Source: an uncultured Aquimarina sp.
GTDB lineage: Bacteria > Bacteroidota > Bacteroidia > Flavobacteriales > Flavobacteriaceae
Direction: 5' to 3'
NCBI RefSeq assembly: GCF_947496855.1
Contig: NZ_CANMED010000009.1
Span: forward strand, 1-64,000
DNA length: 64,000 bases
Positions 24,522 to 33,711 of this stretch are shown one piece after another. The stretch's first letter is position 1. Every line of letters begins with the position of its first letter. The position numbers and the translations under genes are program-made. The notes below the pieces were generated by a model. It was given only the letters and a program-made list of their open reading frames with translations. It did no database searches and was not told the origin of the DNA.

Positions 24522-26105
24522 TTATTTTAATTTATTTATTGTCAAGTTTTTTTTCTGTCCGCCTAGATAAGAACAGTTCTTTAAATCCTGTGTACAAGTA
24601 TATGCTACTGGTGTTTTACTGTATTTAAAAGAATCCTCTAGTGTTTTGGTGAGTTCACCATCATCTACGTTTACATCAATATCTTTCATAGTAAATTGAG
24701 AAGGGTGTTCATATCCAGCTGCATGAGTAATTTCTATAAGTTCTTTTCGGAAAGATTTAAAATATTGAGCCAATCGATCAGATTTAAGAGGGACATTAAT
24801 TCCTTTTTGTAACCACTTACTTTGTGTAGCAATACCACTTGGACATCTATTGGTATGGCATATCTGAGCTTGTATGCAACCAATGCTCATCATCGCTTCA
24901 CGAGCAACATTGATGCAGTCTACACCCATTGCAAAAGCCATAGCAGCTTTTGCAGGAAATCCTAGTTTTCCACTACCAACAAAAACGACTCTATCGGTAA
25001 GGTTATGTTTTTGGAATATTTTATAAATCGCACTGAAGCCATAGATCCAAGGTAAGGATACATGATCAGCAAAGCTTGGCGGCGCGGCGCCAGTTCCACC
25101 TTCACCACCATCAATGGTTATGAAATCAGGACCTCGGTTAGATTTAACCATTAATTCTGCAAGTAATTCCCATTGTTCAGTTTTTCCAATAGCAGCCTTT
25201 ATACCTACAGGTAACCCGGTTTCGGAAGCAATATCTTCTATCAGTTGTAGTAATTCAGGAACATCCTTAAAGGCTTTGTGACTAGAGGGAGATAATACAT
25301 CTTTTCCTACTTCTACACCTCTTATTTTTGCTATTTGAGGAGTGATTTTAGCGCCTGGTAATACTCCACCTTTACCTGGTTTTGCACCTTGAGAGAGTTT
25401 GATTTCGATGGCTCTAATAAATGGATTGTTTTCGACTAAAGCTTTCATCTTCTCCATAGAAAAGTTACCATCATCAGTACGAACACCAAAATAACCTGTT
25501 CCGAAATGAAAAACTACATCACCACCATTGCTATGATATGGAGATAACCCTCCTTCTCCTGTATTATGGTAAGCATCAGCTTTTTTTACTCCTACATTTA
25601 AGGAATCTACAGCACGAGCAGAAAGAGATCCAAAACTCATGGCAGAAACGTTAATAGCGGAAGCAGGTCTATACGGTTTTTTACGCTGATTGTATTCGCC
25701 CATCACCTTGGCACAAGGCAAGAAAGTTTTATCAAGTTTATTAGGATGATCTGAATCCATTTTGAAAGGAATCATACAGTTTTTTATGAAAATATGTTGG
25801 TGCTGATAGATATCCCTATCGGTTCCAAATCCTTCGTAGTTATTTTCATTTTTTGAAGAAGCATACACCCATCCTCTTTCAATTCTATTAAATGGAAGTT
25901 CTTCTCGGTTATTAGCCACAAAATATTGTCTCATTTCTGGTCCGATACTTTCTAAAAGATATCGTAGATGTCCAACAATAGGAAAATTATGACTTACCGT
26001 ATGCTTTTTGTTAAAGAACATATCTCTTATAGCAACCAATGCTAGCACGATCAATATCCATATCCACCAAGATATGGAGCCAAGGAAATTTAAGACGGTA
26101 TCCAT
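24522..26105 (-). CDS. FMN-binding glutamate synthase-family protein (GltB2 domain), 527 aa
   Basis: An N-terminal membrane segment (WWIWILIVLALVAIRDMFF) precedes a TIM-barrel domain of the glutamate synthase large-subunit type, with FGSLSARAVDSLNVG, the glycine-rich FITIDGGEGGTGAAPPSFADH and the cysteine-rich CIQAQICHTNRCPSGIATQ that would hold a 3Fe-4S or related cluster. Stand-alone proteins of this family bind FMN; the reaction is not established and they need not make glutamate, since the amidotransferase domain is absent. The membrane anchor suggests an electron-transfer role at the inner membrane. The gene downstream starts with no gap. Confidence 0.9.
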   Translation of the reverse strand: MDTVLNFLGSISWWIWILIVLALVAIRDMFFNKKHTVSHNFPIVGHLRYLLESIGPEMRQYFVANNREELPFNRIERGWVYASSKNENNYEGFGTDRDIYQHQHIFIKNCMIPFKMDSDHPNKLDKTFLPCAKVMGEYNQRKKPYRPASAINVSAMSFGSLSARAVDSLNVGVKKADAYHNTGEGGLSPYHSNGGDVVFHFGTGYFGVRTDDGNFSMEKMKALVENNPFIRAIEIKLSQGAKPGKGGVLPGAKITPQIAKIRGVEVGKDVLSPSSHKAFKDVPELLQLIEDIASETGLPVGIKAAIGKTEQWELLAELMVKSNRGPDFITIDGGEGGTGAAPPSFADHVSLPWIYGFSAIYKIFQKHNLTDRVVFVGSGKLGFPAKAAMAFAMGVDCINVAREAMMSIGCIQAQICHTNRCPSGIATQSKWLQKGINVPLKSDRLAQYFKSFRKELIEITHAAGYEHPSQFTMKDIDVNVDDGELTKTLEDSFKYSKTPVAYTCTQDLKNCSYLGGQKKNLTINKLK

Positions 26106-26116
26106 TATAAATTATA

Positions 26117-27400
26117 TTATTGAGCGTTTAAATAATCTAATGCCAGTTGCGACATTACTTTTACTCCTAGTACTAATCCACCTTCATCAATGTAAAAATC
26201 GGGTGTATGATGAGAAGGAGCTTTTTCTGTGGTAGGAGATTTTCCTCCTAAAAAGAAATAGAACCCAGGTACTACTTCCTGAAAATACGAGAAATCTTCT
26301 CCTCCTGTAGTCGCTTTTGACAAAACTACATTTTCTTTTCCAGCAATTCCTTCTATCGTAGGTAGCATTTGTTTAACGAGAGATGGATCATTATAGGTAA
26401 TTGAAGTGTTATTCTGAAATGCTATAGTAGCGTTTCCACCATAAGCTTTTGCAATTGCAGGAACCATTTCATTCATACGCCGAATAATTTTTTTTCGCAT
26501 TTTTGAATCAAGAGTTCTTACAGTTCCAATCATCTCTGCACTTTCTGGTATGATATTAAATCGTACACCACTTGTAATTTTACCAACAGTAATAACAGCA
26601 GCTTCGTCGACTAGCGGTGCTTCTCTACTAATAATAGTTTGTAAGCCATCAATTATTTTTGCAGAGATTAAAATAGGGTCAACACCTGTCCAAGGCGCGG
26701 ATCCATGAGTTTGCTTTCCTTTTACGTCGATTACAAAACGTTCTACGGCGGCCATAGTTCCACCTGGTTTATAACGAATCATACCTACTGGAGTTCCAGA
26801 ATTGATATGCAGCCCAAAAATAGCATCCACATCCGGGTTTTTAAGCACACCTTCTTTGATCATCAATTTTGCTCCACCTTCTTCTCCAGGAGGTGGTCCT
26901 TCTTCTGCCGGTTGAAAAATAAACTTAACTGTACCGGATATTTTTTCTTTATTCTTATTTAAAACTTCAGCAACTCCCATAAGTATGGCAATATGTGTAT
27001 CATGCCCACAAGCGTGACTAACTCCAACTTCTGTATTAAGAAATTTTGTTTTTACAGTTGATTTAAAAGGTACATCAGCTCTCTCGGTAACCGGAAGCGC
27101 ATCAATATCTGCTCTTAAAGCTACTACTTTTCCTTCTTTACCACCTTTCAAAATACCTACAACTCCAGTTTTAGCTACATTTTCTGTTACTTCAAAACCT
27201 AGGGATTTCAGATGTTTAGAAATCTTTTTGGCCGTTTCAAATTCACGATTAGAGAGTTCGGGATTCTGATGAAAATCTCTTCGCCATTCGATAACCTTAC
27301 TTTCTATCTTTTCTGACATTGAGTTTACATCAGCATCAATTTTTTGAGCTTGTAGAATAGAACATACTAAAAGAAAAGCGATTAATATATTGTTTTTCAT
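26117..27400 (-). CDS. M20 amidohydrolase (hippurate/N-acyl amino acid hydrolase type), exported, 427 aa
   Basis: Signal peptide to SILQAQ, then the M20D fold: WRRDFHQNPELSNREFET, ADIDALPV, metal-binding ACGHDTHIAILMG, catalytic EEGPPPGEEGGA and TTGGEDFSYF. It hydrolyses N-acylated amino acids or related amides with two metal ions. The insertion PPGEE after the EEG motif and the exported location are typical of Bacteroidota homologues. Stop is 11 bp before the glutamate synthase-like gene, and the DsrE gene ends 13 bp upstream of its start, so the run from 27950 to 24003 is probably one operon. Confidence 0.93.
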   Translation of the reverse strand: MKNNILIAFLLVCSILQAQKIDADVNSMSEKIESKVIEWRRDFHQNPELSNREFETAKKISKHLKSLGFEVTENVAKTGVVGILKGGKEGKVVALRADIDALPVTERADVPFKSTVKTKFLNTEVGVSHACGHDTHIAILMGVAEVLNKNKEKISGTVKFIFQPAEEGPPPGEEGGAKLMIKEGVLKNPDVDAIFGLHINSGTPVGMIRYKPGGTMAAVERFVIDVKGKQTHGSAPWTGVDPILISAKIIDGLQTIISREAPLVDEAAVITVGKITSGVRFNIIPESAEMIGTVRTLDSKMRKKIIRRMNEMVPAIAKAYGGNATIAFQNNTSITYNDPSLVKQMLPTIEGIAGKENVVLSKATTGGEDFSYFQEVVPGFYFFLGGKSPTTEKAPSHHTPDFYIDEGGLVLGVKVMSQLALDYLNAQ

Positions 27401-27413
27401 AGGGTGAGTTGAG

Positions 27414-27950
27414 TTAAAAATTAATGAGTTTGTAGTTTTTGTTTTGTAATTGTACCAAAGCGGTCATTGCAGATAATGTAAACTTTATGTTAGGATGGAC
27501 ATCAGACTTAGAGATGTTTCTATATGCAGCTGTCTGCCCGCACAAAATAATCTGAACTCCTTTTTTGGTAAGCGCTGATATTAAAGGATCGTTTGGATTG
27601 TTCAAACCGAACTTTGTTTTATAATTTTTGTTGTTTAAAATATCATTAGCTGCACTTCCATGAATAACAAGTGCTACTTTCAGATTATCTAATGGAACCC
27701 CTGCGTTATCATGCATATTAAGGTATCTGGCAGCAGTATTAATAAGTGGATTGACCTTAGTACTATCTCCAAAGGATCGACCGACATCAAATACGGCCTT
27801 TAATTCGATCGTTTTATTTGTTTTAAAATCAGGATTATCAACTTCGTATGTTTTACCAAATTCGGTAATGACACTTCCTGGTTTGGATTCTTTTTGACAA
27901 AAAAGTATTCCCGGGAGTAGCGCGAGGAGAATTAAAAATGTGTGTTTCAA
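27414..27950 (-). CDS. Exported DsrE-family protein, 178 aa
   Basis: Signal peptide MKHTFLILLALLPGILFCQ, then a DsrE-like fold with KVALVIHGSAANDIL and GVQIILCGQTAAYRNI; the conserved cysteine is in the ILCGQT loop. DsrE proteins carry out sulfur transfer or small-molecule binding; the exported Bacteroidota branch has no defined role. First gene of the probable operon with the M20 hydrolase and the FMN protein. Confidence 0.85.
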   Translation of the reverse strand: MKHTFLILLALLPGILFCQKESKPGSVITEFGKTYEVDNPDFKTNKTIELKAVFDVGRSFGDSTKVNPLINTAARYLNMHDNAGVPLDNLKVALVIHGSAANDILNNKNYKTKFGLNNPNDPLISALTKKGVQIILCGQTAAYRNISKSDVHPNIKFTLSAMTALVQLQNKNYKLINF

Positions 27951-28031
27951 TCTGTTTTTTTTGGTTTCTAAAGATATTCAAAAATATATTACAGGAAAGT
28001 TAAAATGTGCTTTTGATCTCTGTTTAAAGAA

Positions 28032-28066
28032 AAAAGCATATTTCAGAATTAAAGAAATATGCTTTT
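28032..28066 (-). terminator. Terminator after the second metalloprotease
   Basis: A perfect 13-bp stem, AAAAGCATATTTC (28032-28044) with GAAATATGCTTTT (28054-28066); on the minus strand it is followed by TTTTTTC, as in rho-independent terminators. Confidence 0.88.
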
Positions 28067-28084
28067 AATAAGGTTAAAAAGGAC

Positions 28085-30460
28085 TTATAGTTTGACAAAT
28101 TTACCAACAGATTTGTTATTTATTAAAATCACATAAAGTCCACTAGATAATTTAGTTAAGTCTACTTCAGGTTCTATAAGAGAATTGACAACTACTTGTC
28201 CAGAAGTATTTACTATTCTTATATCTTTTTCATTTATGGTGAGCCCATCAATTTTTAATATGTCTCTAGTAGGGTTAGGGTAGAATTTAAAAACACTGGT
28301 TCCTTGACTTAAATTAAGTTGAGATAAATCAACAGAAAATGCTGAGGAAATTGCGTTACATCCTGTTTCGTTAAAAACTTCGACACTATAATTTCCTATT
28401 TGATCAGGTACATATTGAGAATTATTAGCATCAGTAATAGGTTCTTCGTTAAAATACCATTGATACGCTGCGTATGTAGCGTCTGTTGTAAGATTTCTAG
28501 TGTCAGGAATAGTTATTGTAGGAGATTGTGGATTTTCTTCTACCGTAATATTGATTACAGTTCTCGTATTTGTTGTACAGTTATCAAAAGAACCGGTTAC
28601 ATAATATGTCTGGCTGGATTGTAGCGCAGGTGATTCAAAAGTAGCTCCGGTATATAGTAAAGTGCCCCCTGTCGGTTCATTATACCACTCAAATTCACTG
28701 TTTCCTGTAACGGTTAATGAAGTAGATTCTCCAATACAAATACTTTCATCTGCTCCAACTGGTTGCTGAGGAATATTTACGGTAATAAAATCATCGCGTT
28801 GCCTTGTGTCTTCTCCAGCACTATTAGAAGTAGTAAGGGAAATACTATACGTACCACTTCCGTTATATGTATGTGTTGGATTTTGTTCTGCAGAGGTAGT
28901 TCCGTCTCCAAAATTCCATAAATAAGAATTTACATTATTGATAGTTGTGCTATTAAAATTCACCGTAGCACAATTAGTAGCCGCTTCAAAATTTGCTATA
29001 GGAGGTTGGTTGTTATTACCAGGGATGTACTTACCAGAAATATAATAATTACCTATTGATGAATAATCCGAATATCCACTACTTAAATTTCCTTCTCCTA
29101 CGCCATCAATTTCTATAAAATAAGTTCCAAAACTGAGATCTAAATCGAAACCAGCATTGAGTCCGGAAGGATCAGAAATAGCAATTTCTTCACCAATTCC
29201 ATTCAGAATTCTAGCTTGTACATTAAGATTAGGATGATCTGGACTAGGATTAAAACTAAAAGAGACGTTACCTGTTTCAATTACAAATGAAAATACATCT
29301 TTATCGTCACTATTATGTATAAAACCAAAATTTTGATCTGCATTAACATTTCCATCTGTATCCACTAAAATTGGAGTAGCTTCTGTAATAAGATCTTTAT
29401 GGTCATCATCTCTAAAACCAACGCCGTTTTGTGCTCCAGCTATAATTTCTATGTCATCTTGTTGTTGAGTAGCATTATCATACTCTCCTTTACTCCAGTG
29501 GCCTAACGTTTTGTTAGCACTCCATCCCATAATTGGTGACCATTGACCATGTCCAGCATAATATTCTTCTCCAGGCCTGCCATCGTGGCTAAGTCTTAAA
29601 GTATGTCCGACCTCGTGAGATCCTGTTTCTCCAGCAGCTCTGGTAGATAAATTATAAACCCAACATGGATTATCAGTACGGGTAGAAGAAAAGGAGCCTA
29701 AATAAGCCACACCACCAGCTGTAGGCGCTGCATCTTTGGTAGGAGTAAAAATGCACATCATTCTACGATTTTGTGGAGCAGCATCATATAAATCTCTTCT
29801 TGTAGTAACGTTTAAGTTAAAAGCTCTAAAATCTTCAGCCATTATTTTCCAAACATCTATGATTTTTTGATCAGAAAAATTTGGAGATTGTGCATTAATA
29901 GTGCCGCCACTAACCCAACTTGTGCCGGATACAACTTCTCCATCAAAATCTAAATATATAATTCCTGATGCTCCCGGAAGGCTTTCTAATTGAGGAGCCA
30001 TTTTAGAAAACGCACCAATTACATCTTGGTTATTGTCTTCTTCAGTTTTTTCAAAATCTAAACAAACTAAAGAGTTAATATCAACTTCTTTAATGTATAT
30101 TTTTCCTAGGTCATTTGTGAAAATTTTATAACCGGTTTTTTCATTTCTAAGTACTAAAGTCCCTTCTATTTGATTTTTGCTTTTAAATAGAGTAAAAGTA
30201 GATAGCTTTTGATTATTTACACTACCAATAAAAGTTGTTAAATCGTTTTTTACTTTTTCTACCTGCACGTTTAATGAAAGTGAAGTGTTCTTCTTAGATA
30301 GGTTTAACAATAACTCTTTAGAATTGTTAATGGTAAGGTTTTCAACGAAACTATCTGAATTTTCGGCTATTAATTGAGTCTTATCGTTCTGCGAGTGTAC
30401 AACTACTACATCCACTAAAAACAAGAGTAGCATTAAATTTTTACAGTAGGTCTTGATCAT
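28085..30460 (-). CDS. Secreted zinc metalloprotease with PKD domain and T9SS sorting tail (paralogue), 791 aa
   Basis: Signal peptide to VVHSQ, propeptide, catalytic motif H282-E283-x2-H286-x5-H292 (HEVGHTLRLSH) with WSPIMGWSA, then the pre-peptidase-like domain, a PKD domain (WNFGDGTTSAEQNPTHTY), an Ig-like segment and the T9SS type A tail (FKFYPNPTRDILKIDGL..GLYVILINNKSVGKFVKL). It matches the protein at 20401-23265 almost domain by domain but is shorter by about one Ig-like module. Extracellular protein degradation is expected. Own terminator at 28032-28066. Confidence 0.9.
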   Translation of the reverse strand: MIKTYCKNLMLLLFLVDVVVVHSQNDKTQLIAENSDSFVENLTINNSKELLLNLSKKNTSLSLNVQVEKVKNDLTTFIGSVNNQKLSTFTLFKSKNQIEGTLVLRNEKTGYKIFTNDLGKIYIKEVDINSLVCLDFEKTEEDNNQDVIGAFSKMAPQLESLPGASGIIYLDFDGEVVSGTSWVSGGTINAQSPNFSDQKIIDVWKIMAEDFRAFNLNVTTRRDLYDAAPQNRRMMCIFTPTKDAAPTAGGVAYLGSFSSTRTDNPCWVYNLSTRAAGETGSHEVGHTLRLSHDGRPGEEYYAGHGQWSPIMGWSANKTLGHWSKGEYDNATQQQDDIEIIAGAQNGVGFRDDDHKDLITEATPILVDTDGNVNADQNFGFIHNSDDKDVFSFVIETGNVSFSFNPSPDHPNLNVQARILNGIGEEIAISDPSGLNAGFDLDLSFGTYFIEIDGVGEGNLSSGYSDYSSIGNYYISGKYIPGNNNQPPIANFEAATNCATVNFNSTTINNVNSYLWNFGDGTTSAEQNPTHTYNGSGTYSISLTTSNSAGEDTRQRDDFITVNIPQQPVGADESICIGESTSLTVTGNSEFEWYNEPTGGTLLYTGATFESPALQSSQTYYVTGSFDNCTTNTRTVINITVEENPQSPTITIPDTRNLTTDATYAAYQWYFNEEPITDANNSQYVPDQIGNYSVEVFNETGCNAISSAFSVDLSQLNLSQGTSVFKFYPNPTRDILKIDGLTINEKDIRIVNTSGQVVVNSLIEPEVDLTKLSSGLYVILINNKSVGKFVKL

Positions 30461-30588
30461 TTTTGAATTTTTCGGGTAAATTTAATTTTAAATAGGTTTA
30501 TTATTCTGAATAACATTGATTTAAATATATCAATTATTTCATAACAGGGTAAAAATAGGTTTATTGTATTTAATAAATTAAATAAAAA

Positions 30589-30620
30589 CTCTCAATACAT
30601 CATTAAGAAGATATTGAGAG
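30589..30620 (-). terminator. Terminator after the 95-aa gene
   Basis: CTCTCAATA (30589-30597) and TATTGAGAG (30612-30620) form a perfect 9-bp stem, followed on the minus strand by TTTTTATTT. Confidence 0.85.
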
Positions 30621-30646
30621 CTTTCTGGGCAATAACACTTAAATTT

Positions 30647-30934
30647 TTATGAGATACTTATAATTCTTTCTAATGGAATAATAGTTGACTGTTTAAGGAT
30701 TACTTCTTTGTCGGTAATTCCCCAGATAGTAGTTTCTACCTTTTTTAGTCCTTTATCATCAACAAATACAATTTTTACTTTATGCCGTTCTAAGTTGCCG
30801 AGAGATAACGCTCTTTGTAATTCTAAAATTCGATCGATTTGATCTTTTCTTTTATTAAGTACATCTTCTTTTGGAAAGGTTAAAAATTTGATTTGCTCTT
30901 TTTCAATGGGCTGGATGTTTAGGTTTGGGGACAT
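30647..30934 (-). CDS. Conserved small protein, 95 aa
   Basis: A soluble protein with an N-terminal helical part (QIDRILELQRALSLGNLERH) and a small beta domain ending KKVETTIWGITDKEVILKQSTIIPLERIISI. The latter half recurs in small Flavobacteriaceae proteins of unknown function and looks like an SH3- or Hfq-like strand set. No signal peptide. Monocistronic: it has its own terminator and a 186-bp upstream gap on either side. Function unknown. Confidence 0.8.
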   Translation of the reverse strand: MSPNLNIQPIEKEQIKFLTFPKEDVLNKRKDQIDRILELQRALSLGNLERHKVKIVFVDDKGLKKVETTIWGITDKEVILKQSTIIPLERIISIS

Positions 30935-31092
30935 AAGAAAAAAATTAGGTTAAATTTTGGGGTTAAAATAACTTCTTTAATATCTTAAAGATCTTTAAAT
31001 ATATGTATTTTATCTTGTAAAAACGTATTTCAACGATGTTTTATTGAAAAAAGTTATTAACAAAGTAAGAATAATCTAATTTTTTAAAAAAA

Positions 31093-31136
31093 GAAAAAGC
31101 CAGCTGTAAAATAATATTATTACCGCTAGCTTTTTC
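31093..31136 (-). terminator. Terminator after the xylanase gene
   Basis: GAAAAAGCCAGC and GCTAGCTTTTTC pair with one mismatch across a 20-nt loop; on the minus strand the stem is followed by TTTTTTT. Confidence 0.83.
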
Positions 31137-31173
31137 TATTCGTGTGTTCAACTCTTCTTTATGTACAATAAAT

Positions 31174-33099
31174 TTATTGCTTTATAATCTTCACTATTTT
31201 CGAAGAATTATCTTTTCGGTTTATCTGTAAGAAGTACATACCTGAGGATATATTTCCAGTATGTATAGTTATAGGATCTTCATTGGTGTATTTTTGACTA
31301 AAAACTTTTCTTCCGTGAATATCTATTAGGTTAATACTACTTGTCTCTCCGATTGTGTTATAATTAATATTTAATTCTTTATTAAATGGGATAGGATACG
31401 CTTTAAAATTTTCTGCAGTATTAAAACCGTAGTCATTAGTACCTAGTGTATTTATAGAAGCAGTCATTTTATCTACATTAAAACTACCTGATTCTACATT
31501 AAATCGTAAGATATGTTCACCTTCGGTTAGGGGGATTTCGGTTACTAAGGTATTCTGGAAATTAGACCAACCGCCAGTTGAAGCAAAGTTGATAAGTCCA
31601 GAAATGTCGACACCATCAAGTTCTAAACTACCTTCTCCTCCAAAATCGGTATCAGCAGCTGTAGAAAATGTAAAATCATAAGATCCTGAATCGGACACAT
31701 TTATCGTATACTCTAACCATTCTCCAGGACTTAGCCATCCGATAATTAATGAGCCAGATTCTTCTAATACAATATCTGTAGCATCGCAATCTCTATAAGT
31801 GGATCCTCCGTTATTAGATGTATCATCATCTTGATACGCAACACCTTCACCGCCAATATCATAATTTTCAAACTCTATAATACCAGGTATTGTAATAGGT
31901 GTTCCATTAAAAGGAGCTTGTGCTACTGTTGCGCCGCCACAGCCTCCATTATCCTCTCCTACGGTGATACCTTGTAATCCATTAAGAAGTCCAGTAAACG
32001 AAGGTTTCGGTTGGTAGTTGTTATCATAAATTAAAGCACTACCACAGCCATCAAAAAAACCTGGTACCCATGAAGAAGCATCTGTAAATCCCCATAAAGT
32101 TAATCCTGTACATCCATCTTTTGCTAATGCCATTGCAGCTATTCTTTGATAAGAATCCTTTTGTGCTTGTAATTCTTCTTCAGATGCCGGTTGACCATTA
32201 TTACAAATTCTGATATCCAGTTCGGTAATATTACAAATTAGTCCTAGATCGATTGCAAAATCCATAGTTTGGCTTACTTGATCTGTAAAACTGTCTCCAA
32301 TCCCGTTTTCAAAATGGCTTTGTAAACCCAGCGCATCAATTGGAATACCTCTTTCTATCATACCTTGTATCATAGTTCTCATAAAAGCATTCTTAGAATT
32401 GGGATCTGTATTAAACGTTTCTATAGAGTAATCATTATAAAATAATACAACATCTGGATCAACAGATTTAGCTACAATAAAGCAATGATCAATAAAATCC
32501 TGAATATTGCCCACATTGGCATACCAAGTTCCTGAGCGAAACCCAGCACTATTATCATTGATAATTTCATTAAAAACATCCCATTCATCTATTTTTCCTT
32601 TAGTATATGTCATTACTGTAGTAATATAGGATTCAGCAAAATCAAATATTTGTTGTTTTGTCCATCCCGCAGCATCATCCCTAAGCCATTGAGGTGCTTG
32701 GCTATACCACATCAGGGCATGACCTCTTTTTACGGTAATTCCATTAGCATCTGCAAAATTGATCATACGATCTAGTTTATCAGTATTAATATCTGTCAAA
32801 GTAATGTTGAATGGATTATTAGCAGCAGAACCTTTTAGTAGGTTCTCCATTTTATGATCATTCTCAGCAACAATTGAGTTGAACTGTTCTACAATAGTAG
32901 TTTGGTATGCACCAGAAGGAGTCGTATTATTACCATTAAAAAAGCTACCATTAACAATGGTACCAATATATTTTCCTGCTGGGACTTCGTCTTTTAACAC
33001 TTGCCCATTGATACTCCAAGAAGAAATAAGAATAAGTATAAATGAAAAAATGAATGCATTGTTTTTAATGAATAGGTTGATTTGGGAATGTGAATTCAT
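31174..33099 (-). CDS. GH10 endo-1,4-beta-xylanase with CBM6-like module and T9SS tail, 641 aa
   Basis: Signal peptide ending near SWSINGQ; GH10 barrel (about 35-375) with acid/base E178 in DVFNEI and nucleophile E293 in ITELDIR. A CBM6-like module follows (about 405-545, with IEFENYDIGGEGVAYQD), then a T9SS type A tail (KAYPIPFNKELNINYNTIG..GMYFLQINRK). It cleaves beta-1,4-xylan outside the cell. The glycine and serine content of the linker NGGCGGATVAQ suggests a flexible hinge. It stands alone, without a SusCD pair nearby in the window. Confidence 0.94.
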   Translation of the reverse strand: MNSHSQINLFIKNNAFIFSFILILISSWSINGQVLKDEVPAGKYIGTIVNGSFFNGNNTTPSGAYQTTIVEQFNSIVAENDHKMENLLKGSAANNPFNITLTDINTDKLDRMINFADANGITVKRGHALMWYSQAPQWLRDDAAGWTKQQIFDFAESYITTVMTYTKGKIDEWDVFNEIINDNSAGFRSGTWYANVGNIQDFIDHCFIVAKSVDPDVVLFYNDYSIETFNTDPNSKNAFMRTMIQGMIERGIPIDALGLQSHFENGIGDSFTDQVSQTMDFAIDLGLICNITELDIRICNNGQPASEEELQAQKDSYQRIAAMALAKDGCTGLTLWGFTDASSWVPGFFDGCGSALIYDNNYQPKPSFTGLLNGLQGITVGEDNGGCGGATVAQAPFNGTPITIPGIIEFENYDIGGEGVAYQDDDTSNNGGSTYRDCDATDIVLEESGSLIIGWLSPGEWLEYTINVSDSGSYDFTFSTAADTDFGGEGSLELDGVDISGLINFASTGGWSNFQNTLVTEIPLTEGEHILRFNVESGSFNVDKMTASINTLGTNDYGFNTAENFKAYPIPFNKELNINYNTIGETSSINLIDIHGRKVFSQKYTNEDPITIHTGNISSGMYFLQINRKDNSSKIVKIIKQ

Positions 33100-33618
33100 G
33101 TTTAAATTTTAGTTTTTTGTGTGAGTTGTAAAATGTTGTTAATTGTGTGGTTAAATTTACAAAAAGTCTATATCCGTTGTTTCTTCATCCAACTAACAAT
33201 ACATAAACTGTTAGGATATTGCGGGTGTTGATATTCTATAAATTGGCAAGAAAAATATGTTAAGATGTATCCGAATTAGGCGCTGATCAAGTATTAGAAG
33301 CTAAAAGCGTTTTATTATGAAAAACTTTGAAATACCTTCAATAATTACGAAACCTTTTAAGTAAAAAATGTTTCACTTGATTTGTGGATTAAAAATTGAT
33401 CACAAGGCTTTATAAAGTAATTCAATCAGAAGCCCATGCTTTAAAATGTGGTTAACTATTTGAAGTAGAGTTTAACGAGTTGTTTTAATATTGTGTAATT
33501 CTCTAAATTACTTGTTTTGGATGTAATAAATTAAGTGCATTTCTGATATATTATAAAAGAAGAAGTTTTTATTTCTTCTCAAGAATTAGAGAAATACTAC
33601 TTAAATATCTAAAAGAGT
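33100..33618. other. 519-bp gap between divergent genes
   Basis: No gene is supported. The only structure I see is a short hairpin GAAGAA-GTTTTTAT-TTCTTC near 33559-33578. The promoters of the xylanase and the helicase must lie here but I could not assign boxes with confidence. Confidence 0.5.
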
Positions 33619-33711
33619 GTGGTTCATCACTTGTTTACAACTAAAAGACTCTCGGCTTCCATAAATGTCATTCTTTCCTTAAATTTCCAGTCTCAAAAAA
33701 ACACAGAAAAC